A DNA stretch of 64,000 nucleotides from Lepturacanthus savala (lineage: Eukaryota > Chordata > Actinopteri > Scombriformes > Trichiuridae): positions 9,727,001 through 9,791,000 of the forward strand of contig CM060465.1 in the NCBI GenBank assembly GCA_030544235.1. Direction: 5' to 3'. Of this stretch, positions 1-12,575 are shown piece after piece. The position numbers were made by a program, and so were the translations under genes. Below the pieces are notes generated by a model that made no database searches, had not been told where the DNA came from, and worked only from the letters and a program-made list of their open reading frames with translations. How positions within the stretch are numbered: position 1 is the stretch's first letter; each line of letters starts with the position of its first letter.

Positions 1-1883
1 GGAAGAAATAGGGAGTGACTGCAGCCTATGGGAAAAAAAAATGGTTTTAGTAAAAACCATAAAGAAAGGGAGGAAATATAAAAAGAATAAAACAGTCAGT
101 AGAAATAATTAATGTCATTAGGGTAGCTGGTGTTGTCTAGGTGTAAAAGTTCACAGCCGGATTAAATCTGTCTACCAGCACCTTCAAAGCTCACTGAACA
201 GTGGGTTTGTTGAATTAAAGAAGTGGTGGTGCAGAGCAGGACGTCCTATTCCTCAACCCAAAGCACTTCCTGTAAAACCAACAATGAAATGTTAGCTATG
301 ATTTTCAATAATCAAGGTCCACACGGGTCACAAACATTTGCCTGAATGTAACTTCAATTAACACTTGAAGAATGAACCTTTTGTGTCCCCAGTCAACGTG
401 ACTAACAGGTGGCACCGCACAAATTTCACACATCTTCTCATAATGTGTACAGGGTGATATTTGGATCTGTTTATAATTAAAGCACAAAGTATTCTATCAC
501 ACACCATTATGCTGGAGGTGTTGTCATTTGGGTGAAATTTATTCAAAAATTGAAAAAAAAATTAAATATTGTGTCTACAGTTCAAATTACAGTAACATAT
601 TAAAGTGTAATATCCAGAGACTGTCTCTGATATTTTTGGTAGCAATTAAATGAAGATTTGTGGAGATATACATGTTAATTGACTTATCATATTTTGAAAA
701 ATATAGAGTAAGTTCTGAATTGACCATAGGCTGCAATGATGCAAACCTTTGTCGCAATTCAGTGGATTTGCACAGGGGATTTAATTTGATATTTTGAATT
801 TTTGGAACGTGAAATGTGTAGAATTCAGATTTGTTATATAAAAAAAAAGAGAAGAAAAAAAAAGAAAAAGAAAAATGCCAATGACAAAAATGTAAATATG
901 AATTTGCTTTTTGCAAACCAAAACTTCTTACTTGATTTATGAGCGTTAATGTAAAATATAACTTAGACATTCTACAAAGTTTTTTTTGAGTTGCCTAAGG
1001 AATGATCATCCTTCAGTATAAACATTTTGTAGATACATTCAATAGACACATTCATAGTGATACTCTGCTTTTCTCAAGCCTTTGTAACACTATTTACTGG
1101 CAGTGTCCATTCTAATCCTCACCTGTCCTGGTTTCTGACATGTGTAACTGCTGCCTAAGCATCTGTTAGCCCAACATTTAATCTGTAGCTTTTAATGTTT
1201 ACCATCTAAAGGAACGGAGTGTATTCAACCTGTCAGTGTGAATGGTTGGAGAACACCTCAGAGAAGGACAGGTGTGTTACTGTGTTTGTTCTTTCTGTTC
1301 ACTAAGTCTTCCCTGTTTGAGAGCTTGTGGGTAATTGACAAGTGAGAGAGATTCTGGGGGTCACAAGGCGTGCAGACCTGAAGGATAGGACCCAGATTCA
1401 TGACTGGACATGCAAGCTGACACTCCAGTCTTATGTCAAACAGACATGTGCTTTATTAGTATAAGGAGTAGAAGTGTAGGATATAAAGAGTAGACTATAG
1501 TAGTGTGGTATTTAGTATGGGGCAGATGAATTATAGGACTTGCATTGTTTGTTAATGCTTAATAATTGATAAGCTGTCTATATACATTATTTGGCTGCTA
1601 TAATCAAGATGCAACTGATGATTATAATACCTTGTTAGGTGGTTGATAAATTTGTTGTAACTTTGCATTTTCTACAAAGTGTTATTGTGTAAATAGGTAA
1701 AACAATTTTTCTGAACTTTAAAAAATAGAGTCGGATTAGGTTTAGTTTTTAAAAAAGTGATAGGGACAGAATGAGCCATTTCAAACAGCGGTGCGGACGT
1801 GTCCTCTGCAATGTAAGTGACACCTATGTCCACAACCTATATGCAATATAGCACTTAACTTACACACTTTGTACAGAGGAACT
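1..1883. other. Gene-free AT-rich stretch
   Basis: No exon, RNA gene or recognisable repeat is visible. An A-rich run with scattered G lies at about 839-877. The 127-codon minus-strand frame at 587-970 reads through this poly-purine tract (poly-Phe/Ser/Lys) and has no domain-like composition, so I treat it as chance. Confidence 0.6.
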
Positions 1884-2300
1884 TAACAGCATGTACTTAC
1901 AGGTCTAGAATTTTCTGAATATTTCCTTGGTTCATTCCCATGTCATGGAGAAGATATTTCCACTTTGTCTTATTTGAGTGAACTCGGGGACATGGTCTCA
2001 TTACAACACATTGGCAGCACAGACCAAATCCTATAGAAACTCTGTTCATGTGTCTTTCCAAATGTTTTGCATGTCACTGAATTTTAAGATGAAGTTTTTT
2101 TCAGTGCTTGACAGTTTTAATCCACGAAGGCATATTGAAGTATCTTATTGTTGCATTCACTGATAAATGCAGAGGAGCAAGTGAGGGCTCGCATGTGTTG
2201 GCATTTCCTACATGTGAGAATTCACTGTGTGTCTTGCACTGAGTACTTTACTACAGGCAAATACTAAGAGGACCATGTGCATTACTGTACATTTTTCGAG
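1884..2300 (+). repeat. Unclassified interspersed repeat, copy A
   Basis: About 415 bp that matches 24233-24645 in reverse orientation. Shared blocks include the stretch around 'AGCATGTACTT', 'CAAATGTTTTGCATGTCACTG' (one change), and 'GATAAATGCAGAGGAGCAAG'. The two copies also share a 61-codon open frame (here 1978-2163), but substitutions between them fall freely on amino acids, so the frame is probably not selected. I see no terminal inverted repeats, poly-A tail or target duplication, so the class (LTR fragment, MITE or other) is open. Confidence 0.6.
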
Positions 2301-2972
2301 ATATGTTGAAACCATTTTAAATTAAATACAGATCAAATCTCAATTGGCAGTTTAGTTAAAAGTTGCCCATGGTAAATGTTAGAATATACAGATCTGCAAT
2401 GTCAGGTTGGTTGAGCTGTGGTATTCTGAGGAGGTAGGAGAAAAAATTCACATTTACTTTAGAATCTCAATTCTCACATAAGAATCTTGATTTTTCTCTC
2501 CTACGATTCTGTTACTTCACAAATTTTAAAGCTGGGTTTTCAAAATGTTAATTAATAATGTGATGTTAATGGAAGGAAAAAAGCAAAAGTCCACAGCACA
2601 GCACCTGCTATCTATACACTATAGTTATCTTGTAAAAAGTGGCAAAAAGGAAGCAGATGAAAAGCATTTCTTTTTATTTAATCTGAATAATCTGAATAAT
2701 AGAACCACCCTGATCATATGAACTCATTTCACTGTAAGAATGAGACTACTCCTACTGCAAACTCTTGCTGTTTATTGAGTCTATTTCTGCAATAACTGCA
2801 CTCATGGCTGTTGTTGTCGAATGCTTACTTTATCAGTCATTGCATTCAAGGAAGAAGACAAAACTGTTTTACTATAAATTGTGAAATCTTTTCATTGAAG
2901 AAAGATCAACTAGCTCAAAACTAATCCACTGCACAAATGTTTTTAAATATTGTATTGATATTCTATTATTTT
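2301..2972. other. Gene-free stretch
   Basis: AT-rich unique-looking DNA with no repeat or exon that I can support. It ends at the left target duplication of the SINE that follows. Confidence 0.55.
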
Positions 2973-3181
2973 GGGGCAACACAGTGGAGCAGGGGTTAGC
3001 GCTGTTGCCTCACAGCAAGAAGGTCGCAGGTTCAAGACCTCCTTGGTCCTGGGTGTGTGCCCCGCGATTGGCTGGTGACCATCTGGGGTGTATCCCTGCC
3101 TCTCGCCGTAACATGCTGGGATAGGCTCCAGCAGACCCTTGCAACTCTAATGAGGAATAAGCAGGTATAGAGACTGACTGA
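2973..3181 (+). mobile_element. tRNA-headed SINE, internally deleted copy
   Basis: The 5' part reads like a tRNA-derived SINE head: a D-arm-like 'GGAGCAGGGGTTAGCGC', an anticodon-arm-like 'TTGCCTCACAGCAA', then a B-box-like 'GGTTCAAGACC'. The 3' part ends in 'GGTATAGAGACTGACTGACT', a (GACT)n tail shared with the copy at 22374-22688. This copy lacks the middle of that longer copy, so it is internally deleted. A 10-bp direct repeat CTATTATTTT lies at 2963-2972 and 3182-3191, consistent with a target-site duplication. It is a non-coding retroposon that would have depended on a LINE for movement. Confidence 0.8.
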
Positions 3182-3240
3182 CTATTATTTTTATAAATAT
3201 TTGAATATTTTTTTGCTAATGGTTTTGCTTTATTATACAT

Positions 3241-3445
3241 CACATCACGTCAAGCTCCAGTCCTGGAGGGCCGGTGTGGGTGCAGGTTTTTGTTCCAACC
3301 AAGGAGCTACACACCTGTTTCTACTAATCAGCCAATACAGCCCTTGCTAAGGACCTTCATTAGTAGAATCAGGTGTGGTACTGCTTGGTTTGAACAAAAG
3401 CCTGCACCCACACCGGCCCTCCAGGACTGCATTTTGACACCCCTG
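3241..3445. mobile_element. hAT-type MITE with long terminal inverted repeats
   Basis: About 205 bp whose two ends fold on each other: 'CCAGTCCTGGAGGGCCGGTG' near 3256 pairs with the segment ending near 3429, and the pairing continues for about 45 bp with few mismatches. The right end, read inward, begins CAGGGGTGTCAAA, a hAT-like terminus; the left end has drifted. An exact 8-bp duplication TTATACAT flanks it (3233-3240 and 3446-3453), the length typical of hAT insertions. It has no coding capacity; the 96-codon frame over it is a by-product of the inverted repeat. Confidence 0.8.
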
Positions 3446-3453
3446 TTATACAT

Positions 3454-6400
3454 CATCAGATATGAGTCAGTTCCAGATTTTCTACATTGCAGTTCCTTAA
3501 TGGCTCTGTATGTTCAGGCTGATATGTATAATAAAAGAATGTGTCCTCAAGATCAGGATGCTTTCACATTAACTACTTAATTAATGCAGTTAACCTTTTT
3601 GAATAAAAAAAGGCTGCAGACCATTTATCTTAATCAGCAGTAATGTTTCTTATTATATTTCAGTGGAATCAGGGCACCAGGGAATTGTTTGACACCCAGT
3701 ATACTGGGGTCAAACAACTAGAGACTGAAAATAGTACCCACTTCTCTATTCATTCAATTGATAATTGTTCCTGAAGCATATCTGAGACACCAAGACCTGG
3801 AATTGAATTGAAATGTGAGATCCTAAGTTTCACCCCCTTTATAAGACCTCAAGAAATTACCAACCAATCAATAAGCTACACTTTCCTGCCTGAACGTTGG
3901 AAAGAACAAACATATGACAGCTTTAATACGTCCAATAGTTATACCCAAAATAGTTACAACCTAATCTAGGTTACTTCAATAAGAAGAGTTCACAATTTAT
4001 AATGAAACAATTTTGTTTTCTGCCTTTAGTTAAATACTTTTAAAGTACGCCTTTTTCCATTCTTTTTTGTTCTTTCACATCTAACAACTAATCATAGGAA
4101 TGGAAAACAAATCTTTATCTTTCACCATGTATCTGTAAGATCTGACAGTCTGTTGACATGACAGCCAGGTGCCCAAATTTGGTTCCTTATCAGCTCTTTT
4201 CATTATTAAAATGTCATTATTTTATTTAAACAAATAATACATTAAGATGACAGAATTTGAATTTATATGTATATGTTAAATCTAATTAAATGTTCCTTTT
4301 AGAGAAGCAACAATATTGTGAAGTGACATTTAGACAGAATGAAGGATATAAGTCCTTTCTCCTGACCTCTGACCTCCTCTGCTGCAGGTAGAGAGAGGAG
4401 GAGCTGCTTTGTTCAGGTAGGAAACAGACTCTGCTGACAAAACTTTGAGACATATCATGCTGAGCTGCATGATAAAGGATCACAAGGTGAATTTTAGTTT
4501 TGAATAACTTTTCCCACAAACTCAGAATGCAAGAATTATAAGTATTTGAACTGTTCCAAAGATTCCAGACCAGTGGTTTTCTTTACGTCCTTGAAATAGA
4601 AACTTTATGAGGTTATCATTTAGCCCTATGTGAGCATAAATCTCTTGGTTTTGTTTACAAAAGCTTTGCTGGCTATGTAAAAGAAGCCCAGCCCAGGACT
4701 TAAACACTGTTGTAGGCTGTGTGTATCCCAGAGATGACCCTTTTGGCTCTGCCCCCACCCTCACCCCAACAGTGTTTCAAATACTTCAACATAGCAGAAA
4801 GTTAACTCATGCATAGTTTTACACCAAGGGTTAACCTTATGCTATAAACTTCAACAGGTAAATTATACGTCTCCCAAATTACAGTCTTTATGCAGCTTTG
4901 ATTTTACGAACTGCAAAATGACCACAGTGAGTAACAGTGACATTTTAGTGAGCTGAATGTAGCTCTGGATTCAAAGTCTAGGACATATGGAGGTGAATGT
5001 AATAACTACCAACACATACATTATTGACTTAGTGCCATTGTGTTTTGATAGATGCATGACTGTCATGTTGTATTATGTTATATAAAACCTTGAGGCTTAC
5101 ACAGTGTCAGCCCCTAAAGGCAGTAGTATATATATATACACATAGACAAGCTCCTGCCTGAGTTGGTCATTAATTATTCATGTTTTTCTCCTGTAACCAG
5201 AAACTAGATAGAAGTATATTGTCTCTACGGTATGTTTTAAGTATTACAGAAAAAAATACTGGGGCAATTTTTACTTAAACTTTGTGGTCAGATATAGACG
5301 TATTAATATATAACTCATAGCCTGGATTAGACAAAATTGTATTCATGAAAAAAAAAACACTGAGAAAAGTTTAACTGTTCACAGCATTGTATGATTTTTG
5401 GAATGATAAAAACTGTGTCCAAAACTCCCTCTCTGAAAAACGTTTGACTCTAATTTGTCAACAAAAGGAAAACAAGAATTTTTAAACTGCTTTAGCCAGT
5501 GTTCACTTGTGATTTAGCACATATTTATTTTGCTAATGTCTTAACTGCTTATTCAAACATAAAAAATTCCAAAAAGTTGTCTTAATGCTAAGAAACCAAC
5601 TGGGGAAGTTTCATAGTGAAATCTATTTGTTTCATTTTTTTTTATCCTGTTCACCGATTGTCTTGCCTTCAGAGGTGAAAAGTCAAGTTTCTAAAAATAT
5701 TTAACTCGATAATTTCCAACAACACAGATTTACTTGTAATGTGCTGAGGTTACTGGGTCTGAAACACGTTCTGAACCAGACTAATACTGTAGCCATTTCC
5801 ATCACTAACCGCAAACAGTTCCACATAAGTATCATGTTGCTTTGTTGCTGATTGTGTTTATTTAATCCCTGAAAAATACATCTTTATAATTTCAGCAACC
5901 TGAGGTCTTTGTTTTTTTTGGAGTTCTCACATTTATGGTTTGAGATTAGTTGACTACATAATTCTTAAAGTCATTTTTAATTTTAGAATGTTGTTACTAT
6001 TTTCTAAAGCCACTTATAATATCAGTTACCATGACCTCTAAACCCTCTTCATCAGTTCCCATCTTTGTGTTTAGTTGCTGTCACTCATCTCCTGAGGTGA
6101 CATGACATCAATGATGTAATCAACTCCTCAAGGTCTTATTGAGCTATCCTTCATTTACCCCCATTCTGTCCATATTTGCCTCCAGGGAGAAATACAATTT
6201 AGTACCATACATGTAGACACATATGAAGTACACAATTATTCATATTATTCATATTCAGGCTCATTGTAATTTCCATAATATCATATTCAGGCTCATTCCA
6301 TTTCCGTAATTTTCCATAACTCCTACAGAAACGAAAGAATTCTGAAATATAGTGAAGACCCCTGATCTGTTAAACAAAGCATTCCCATTACATGTCTATC

Positions 6401-6992
6401 TCTTAACCTCTTCACAATTTCCCCTGAAGCATTGTGATGACAGTGATGACAACTGACAAGAAGGCTGAAGAGAGGCTGAAGAGAGGTTAAGAAATGTTTT
6501 TCTTCACAGAGGCACATAATTGGGGAAGGAACCACTTTGTTTCTGAACAATAAATGGCCCAGTGAAGAGTCTGTAGCCATGTTTTTATCATGTTCATTTG
6601 CTAATAAGCACTAAAGATAAAGAGCAGCAGATCAAAAGTTTTTGTAAATATGTAGTCATTAACTAAAGTATAGAAGAATATATGTTGACTTGATAATCAC
6701 ACTGAATGGAAAGTCAAAATCATCATCAAATCAACTCATCATGTGTGGAACATAATATGTGCACCTCAGTTCACCCAAAACCATGAATGTTAACCTGCTT
6801 GTGGAACAGGAGGAAAAGTCAGGGAATAATCAAAAGCACTGGGCTACATCCTCTGGAAGCCAATCTTGTAAATCCATCCAATAGATATTGAGAAACTTCA
6901 CTGGATTAGTAATAGCATTGATCAGCTTGTTATAGATGAAAGATCATGGTATCTCCAGTGTTACCATATTAGAAATAATCCTGTCAGGAACA
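3454..6992. other. Gene-free AT-rich stretch
   Basis: About 3.5 kb without a supportable gene. A short (TA)n lies near 5127-5140. A near-duplicated 25-bp phrase ('CATATTCAGGCTCATT') occurs twice at about 6250-6300. Open frames here (for example minus 4286-4519 and 6323-6580) lack recognisable domains or splice context. Confidence 0.5.
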
Positions 6993-7170
6993 TGACCAAA
7001 CGACCTACAGACCAACCATCCAACAGATCGTCCATCAGACTGACCTGTTCGACCAACCGACCAAACAACTATCCAGCCAAACAATGACAAACCACCAGAC
7101 AGGCAGACCAAAGACCAACCGACCAAACAGCCATACAACAGACAGAACAAACAACTAAACAATCGGCTAA
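6993..7170. repeat. Degenerate GACCAAC-type microsatellite
   Basis: Repeated GACCAACC / GACCAAAC / CAGACC units with many substitutions and indels. The minus-strand translation is the Val-Gly-Trp-Ser-rich pattern expected of (GGTY)n simple repeats, which explains the 86-codon frame at 6944-7204. It is an old, decayed tetranucleotide array. Confidence 0.75.
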
Positions 7171-9173
7171 TCAAAGGTCTGACGAGCTCCATATGCATGA
7201 CCACCTAATGAGATAATGACTTTTCTTAGTTGCCCACTGACACAGGTGACACTTAATCATAAAATAAATAAATAAATATAAAAAGGTCTCACAATGCCGT
7301 TACCTGAGAGTTCACCTCTGAGTTGGGGGGCAGGTTAGGATCTGCCCTCCTCACATTTCATACACGGCCTAGCAGCCATATACTAGGCATCGACCTAATC
7401 TCATTTCTGCTCTCCAGTTTGTCATCAGATCAACAGACAGAAGCCTCCCTAAATAGGACCTGAACGTATCTGTTTGTTCCTTGCATAAAGCTGTCTTCAG
7501 ATGCACCCATCTGATTTTCAAGCCTAATATTTTGTCTTGATGCGACGACAATACTTAATTTCATTCACTGATTAATTTTTTCTTGACTCATTTATCGTCA
7601 TTATTGACCAATTTAATAATCAGCCACACCGTCACCATTACATTAAGCAAATTGCTCCCACTGATGATTACACATAAAAAGGTGATTTTCATAAACAAGC
7701 CAAGACTCAGTATTGTATGTATTCTCTGCTGCCACAGAGTTCATTTGTGCCTTAGGTATATCTATTAAGGAATAGCAAGACCTAGAGTCCTACAAAACAG
7801 ATCTGTGGTCTGTATATCCTGACCTCTAGTACCAATATATAACCAGATGGTTATCTGGCACCGCTGCTCATCTGTAACATGTTCATAGGTCCAGTCTTTA
7901 ATCTCGCTCTGGTCCTGGACTTCCTCAAAACAGTCAGCCTCTTCAAACTGCTTCAGTCTGGAAGCATCTCGAACTCCTTGAGGTCTGATGACTAATTGAA
8001 TGCTACTATCTCCCAATCATTATTTTCTATAGGGATACAGTCGTGTGAGGCTCTTTAGGTAAAGTGACAAGAATCGGCAAACATGTGCTGGAAGTCCAGG
8101 TATTGTCTCCCTCTGTAGGCCCCTTAGTCCTAAGGAATACCAGTGACTTCCAGTGCCATACAGTCTTTCACATTATACTTCCTGTAATTCACTGTAAAGG
8201 CAGACGTGCCCTATATCTGAGCCATATACTACACATGCTCACATGTTTAAGCAAGGTGTTATGGATATGTGGCTGTTTGCTTTGTTGATAAGATATTTGT
8301 GAACTGCATTTAGCTGTGTTGATAGATGTTTAGAGAAAGTACAGCTTTTAGATGGAGCCAGTTTACCATACAAACTGAAAATATACAGTGGCTTATCATC
8401 TGTGCTTATATACATTTGTGTCTCTTTTCATGTCTGTTTATATTCATGCATATTCACACAGATCTGTGTATGTGATCCAAGAGGTAAAGGATGGTAAGAT
8501 GTTGTGTTGACTTTACTCTGTTATACTCTTGTCGTGAGTCTCAGTGAGAGGAGGTTGGCTTGACTCTCTTGTTTTGGATAATTGTACGCTGCGAGGTCTG
8601 TGGTCCCCTTCTCTGTCTCCCTGTGGCCAAGGCTGCAAGAGCCATATTTAGGTTGCACGTCCTCCTCATCCTATCCTGTCTCATCCCCATCCTGTCCGAC
8701 ACACCCCCACAGCACAGTAGGGGGCAGATAAAGGAACAGCAAGTGGTCCAGAGGCCAGACTGTCTGTGCCCAAAGGAAAGTATGGTGTGTTCTCATGACG
8801 TTTCAGTCGTGTTCAGAATCCTTGTTTTGCGGATGCAAAGTTGGATGGTTTGGTTGCATAAAATTTTTTAAGGAATTTATGGAGCCAAAAATATTTGAAA
8901 AATGCTGTAGCTGCACTAGTGTTATTTTATTTTTTACAGGTTATGCTCTGTGGTATTTAGGGCATTGCATTGTGTTTATGAAATGCAGAGTAACCGGCTG
9001 TTCACACATACAGACTCAGAAGCAGGGACAGGAACAACATTGTGAATGGGAGCTGGCATTAGAGCCTGGCACAACCCTCTGAGCTGCAGATTGTCACGAG
9101 GCACCCAGCAACACTGCAGAGGAAAGATGAGGACAACTTAAGTTCATGCAAATGTCCTCTGATGCAATTCAAG
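7171..9173. other. Gene-free stretch
   Basis: Contains a short (AAAT)n at 7260-7280. The open frames at 7765-8016 (minus), 8064-8288 and 8560-8871 (plus) show no domain, codon pattern or splice context that would support a gene. Confidence 0.5.
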
Positions 9174-9400
<227 letters not shown>

Positions 9401-10120
9401 AACCTTTGAAAGTGTGTTATTTGCACAAAATGGTCAGTTCATTTTTCAAATGCAAGTAATTATGTCAATAAAAGTGTCAATGCTATCAAAGTGAAAAGTC
9501 CTGACACTATTGTTTATGAACAACTGAATAAATGAGTTAAATAGCTTTGTCATGTTTCAATTATGACAGTTTACTCTGTAAATGTTTTCCAATACAAAAA
9601 AAGTCTGATCTTGGTGATATTAACTGGAAATGCTCAAGACAGCAACAATTTATATACCTAAATTTGAAAACTGCAGGAGTTACATATTACTGTATTTAGT
9701 AAGGTAACTGGCAAAGTGAGTACAAGATACTGTATATGTATGTTTTACATTTTATGTAAAACATTTATATATATTGTATATTATATATATATATATCGTA
9801 TTTTATTGTATATGCTCTTTGAAATTCAAAAGAAAAAATACAACCCTATTTACACCATACATGCACTCCCTTTGGGGAGAGCTGTGTACAAATGTAACAA
9901 TATTACAGAACATATTGGAACTGAACTTACAACAAACACAATACTGTAAATCATATAGCAGCATGCAATAAATAAAATCATGTATTTACAAGTCAGGAGC
10001 TTCAGTTAATGTTCATATCAAACATAAATGAAAAACTATGACCTCATTGGCATTTCCACACTTAACAGTCTCTAGAGTTGACTGACTGTACAAAAATAAC
10101 AACAACAAAAAAAACATCCA
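9401..10120. other. Gene-free AT-rich stretch with a small hairpin
   Basis: AT-rich DNA with a (TA)n run near 9781-9796. A perfect 11-bp inverted repeat with a 3-base loop lies at 9740-9764 (ATGTTTTACAT / ATGTAAAACAT). No gene is visible. Confidence 0.55.
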
Positions 10121-10510
10121 GCTTGCGGCAGCCCTGTGGACGGAAATGCCTTGTTGATGAGAGAGGTCAGAGGAGAATGGCTAGACTGGTTTGAGGTGAC
10201 AGACAGTAACTCAGATAACCACTCTTTACAACATGTCAAACCATGAGGTGGATGGGCTACAACAGCAGGAGACCACACCGGGATCCAGTCCTGGCAGCCA
10301 GCAACAGAAATGTGAGGCTGCACTGGGGTCAGGCTCGCCAACATTGCACAGTTAAAATGTGGACAAATGTTGCCTGGCATGATGAATCTTGATTCATCAA
10401 CAATGTTGTCTGGCCTGATGAATCTTGATTTCCACTGAGGCACAAATATCAGTAGGGTTTGAATTTGGCATCAACATTGAATCCAAGGACAGACCACAAG
10501 TCAGTCTCTA
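10121..10510 (+). pseudogene. Tc1-like transposase fragment (N-terminal and first catalytic region)
   Basis: Translation with frame changes gives pieces typical of a Tc1/mariner transposase: 'CGRKCLVDERGQRRMARLV', then 'GYNSRRPHRDPVLAASNRN', then 'TVKMWTNVAWHDES' followed by a stop. The family has 'W-S-DES-RF' here, so the TGA at 10390-10392 is most simply a decayed CGA arginine codon. A 30-bp stretch covering this catalytic motif (10365-10394) is duplicated at 10401-10430 with three mismatches. The protein would cut and paste its own element by a DDE/D mechanism, but this copy is broken by stops, a frameshift and truncation. Fragment 12440-12575 could be the other end of the same element, interrupted by later insertions, or an independent copy. 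I saw no terminal inverted repeats. Confidence 0.75.
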
Positions 10511-10554
10511 AATGCAAATACAGGTTGCTGCAGCAGTCTGGTAAAACATCTGTG

Positions 10555-10977
10555 GTCACCACCACCCGTGTTTTGAAGTACTCTATCATGTATTGTCAGG
10601 CCTTGGCGAACCAGAAGATGCACAAAGAGCTGTGTGTGCTCCCGAATAAGGCAGTAAAAATTGTAAACCTAATTAAATCAGGCATAAGTTTTGTCTCTTT
10701 TTCTCCTCTACAATGCGATTGGCGCTCACTTTCACCATCTATTACTGCACTCCAAGGTCTGATCCCGGGAAAGGTCCTCACCTGCCTCTGTGAGTTGCTT
10801 AAAGTCTTTCTTACTGACATCAACTCAGACATGGAGTATACGGACTGGATTGCAATGTTGGCTTATCTGTCTGATATCTTTGACTGGACTGAACACCTCT
10901 GCAATGCAACATACTTTTGGCACACAATCATGTGGCTGTATTCAGGAAATAGTTGGAGCTGTGGTGTGTTCAGTTAA
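10555..10977 (+). pseudogene. hAT-family (ZBED/SCAND3-like) transposase fragment
   Basis: The open frame carries 'YCQALANQKMHKEL', 'AVKIVNLIKS', 'GKVLTCLCELLKVFL' and 'WIAMLAYLSDIFDW'. These resemble the block in hAT transposases of the ZBED5/SCAND3/GTF2IRD2-like group, where the family reads roughly H-R-Q-A-L-A-S-K-K-M, ...K-I-(I/V)-N-(F/L)-I-K-S, and L-A-Y-L-(A/S)-D-I-F. The reading frame is open over this part, but the N-terminal zinc finger, the catalytic residues and the C-terminal dimerisation region are not present nearby. It begins just after the Tc1-like fragment at 10121-10510, so one may have inserted into the other. It is most likely a dead transposon piece. A domesticated gene is less likely, since no start, exon structure or partner exons can be seen. 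Confidence 0.7.
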
Positions 10978-12439
10978 TGGGGCTCAGTGGAAATATATCC
11001 ACCTTTGGAAGATGTTGAGGCGAGAGCAGAACTGCAACTGGGCTCCAAACAGGTGGTTATTGTGCATATGAAGGGGTTGCATTGGGTTGCGTTACATTCA
11101 GTTTGGAGAGGTGACCTTGGCAAAAATAGGTGGGAGAGAAATCCATCTTCCTTCCCAGTATGACACCCCGTGATAGACTGACTATACAAGAGCTCAACTC
11201 TAATATGGACTTGAAACAAAAGATAAGCAAAGTGTCACTGGAAAACATTTAGCTGTCTGTGGAGAAGGACTGTGAAGGATTAAATTCAACAGTTAAGAGT
11301 AGTCTACAGTTTAAGCTTATGTGATGAAAATGCCTGTACTTTTTAAAAAATTTAATAAGTATAATAATAAGTATAATAATAAGTCCTTCAGAGTGGAATT
11401 GTGTTTAAAACATTTTAAAATGCCAAAGAATATGTTAAAAAAACATAGAGGCGAAGATGTTAAAAAATGATTGAAAATATATATTAAAAAACAGTTAAAG
11501 TGTTTAAAATACTTTAAAATGATTTTTAAAAAGATGTTAAAAAATTATGATAAATATGTTTCAAAAAGATTTTTAAAACATAAAGATGTTTACACATGTT
11601 TACAAAATGTGTACCTAAGTGGAAAAATACATTATGGCAACAAAAATAATATTATTATATTATTATTATTATAGACATAGCATAGCTGCTTTTATGAGCT
11701 ACAGTTTTTATGTTTTAGAAGATACACTTTCCCACACAAAAAAATGTATATTTAGAGAGTTAAACATGCATTAGAGCCAATCTAAAGCCTTTAGGGCAGA
11801 CCTTCATATTGGGGCAGTGACATAATTGCCATACAGACAATTGTGACTTCTGTGACTGTTATTGTGACTTTTGTGAACTGCATGGTTATAAACTGTGTTA
11901 AACCTGTTTGCTCTCCCTTTGTTCAGGGTTTGTTCTTCCAACATACTTTGACATTCTGAGGCTTCTGTGCAGAATAAAATGCCATTCTGTGTTTAAACAC
12001 CGTAGAGTGCAGGTTTCCCATTTTGGCTATTACCAAGGTGGTATAGATAGAGGATGATCTTTATTCCCTTCTACATTGCATCACCGCATCAACTTCCTTT
12101 TTACCTCAAAGACAAAATCATTGTTTGCTTAATTATATTTTCCTGGCATCTTTATTTCAAACAGCTTATTCATTATTTGTGTATAGAAAAAATTCACAAC
12201 AGGAAAACTGGGGGAGAGCAACATTTCCAGGAAGGCGCCATCCCGCAGCTGTGGAAGCAGCATCTTACATTTAGAAAAAAAGTAGTCCATTTTATACCGA
12301 CCAATCACTCTTTTAATGTCACAGCCTCTCTTTGTATTGTTACTAACAATGTGACTCCATTTATGGCTGCATTGTACCAACATCTAATGGCTGCTTACAG
12401 CAGAATAACGTCACAAGGCAAATGTCACGTCTCAAAGTG
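10978..12439. other. Gene-free, partly A-rich stretch
   Basis: Positions 11333-11680 are very A-rich with imperfect units such as TTAAAAA and AATAAGTATAAT (three copies near 11350-11382) and an (ATT)n run at about 11647-11673. The frame at 12054-12551 is explained in its 3' half by the Tc1-like fragment that follows. Confidence 0.5.
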
Positions 12440-12575
12440 GTTTCCGACAGCGGTCATCAGATCTGAATCCAATAGAGCAGCTTTCAGATGTGGTACAACT
12501 CGAGGTTCACAGCATGAATGTGCAGCCGACAAATCTGCAGAAATGGTGTGACGCAATTATATCAACACAGACATG
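12440..12575 (+). pseudogene. Tc1-like transposase fragment (C-terminal catalytic motif)
   Basis: Translation from 12457 reads 'SDLNPIEQLSDVVQLEVHS' and continues 'MNVQPTNLQKWCDAI'. It matches the Tc1-family C-terminal block: DLNPIE carries the third catalytic acidic residue, and the following segment is normally W-D-x-L-(K/E)-R-x-V. Frame is kept for about 40 codons, then homology stops, so the C-terminal tail is lost or scrambled. It lies about 1.9 kb right of the Tc1-like N-terminal fragment on the same strand, and the order is right for one disrupted element of about 1.2-1.6 kb with later insertions between. Confidence 0.7.

Noticed and set aside
3290..3580. 96-codon plus-strand frame
   Set aside because: More than half lies in the MITE terminal inverted repeats at 3241-3445.
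10459..10977. Domesticated ZBED-like host gene
   Set aside because: Only an internal transposase segment is present, directly beside other broken transposon pieces, with no zinc finger or exon structure.
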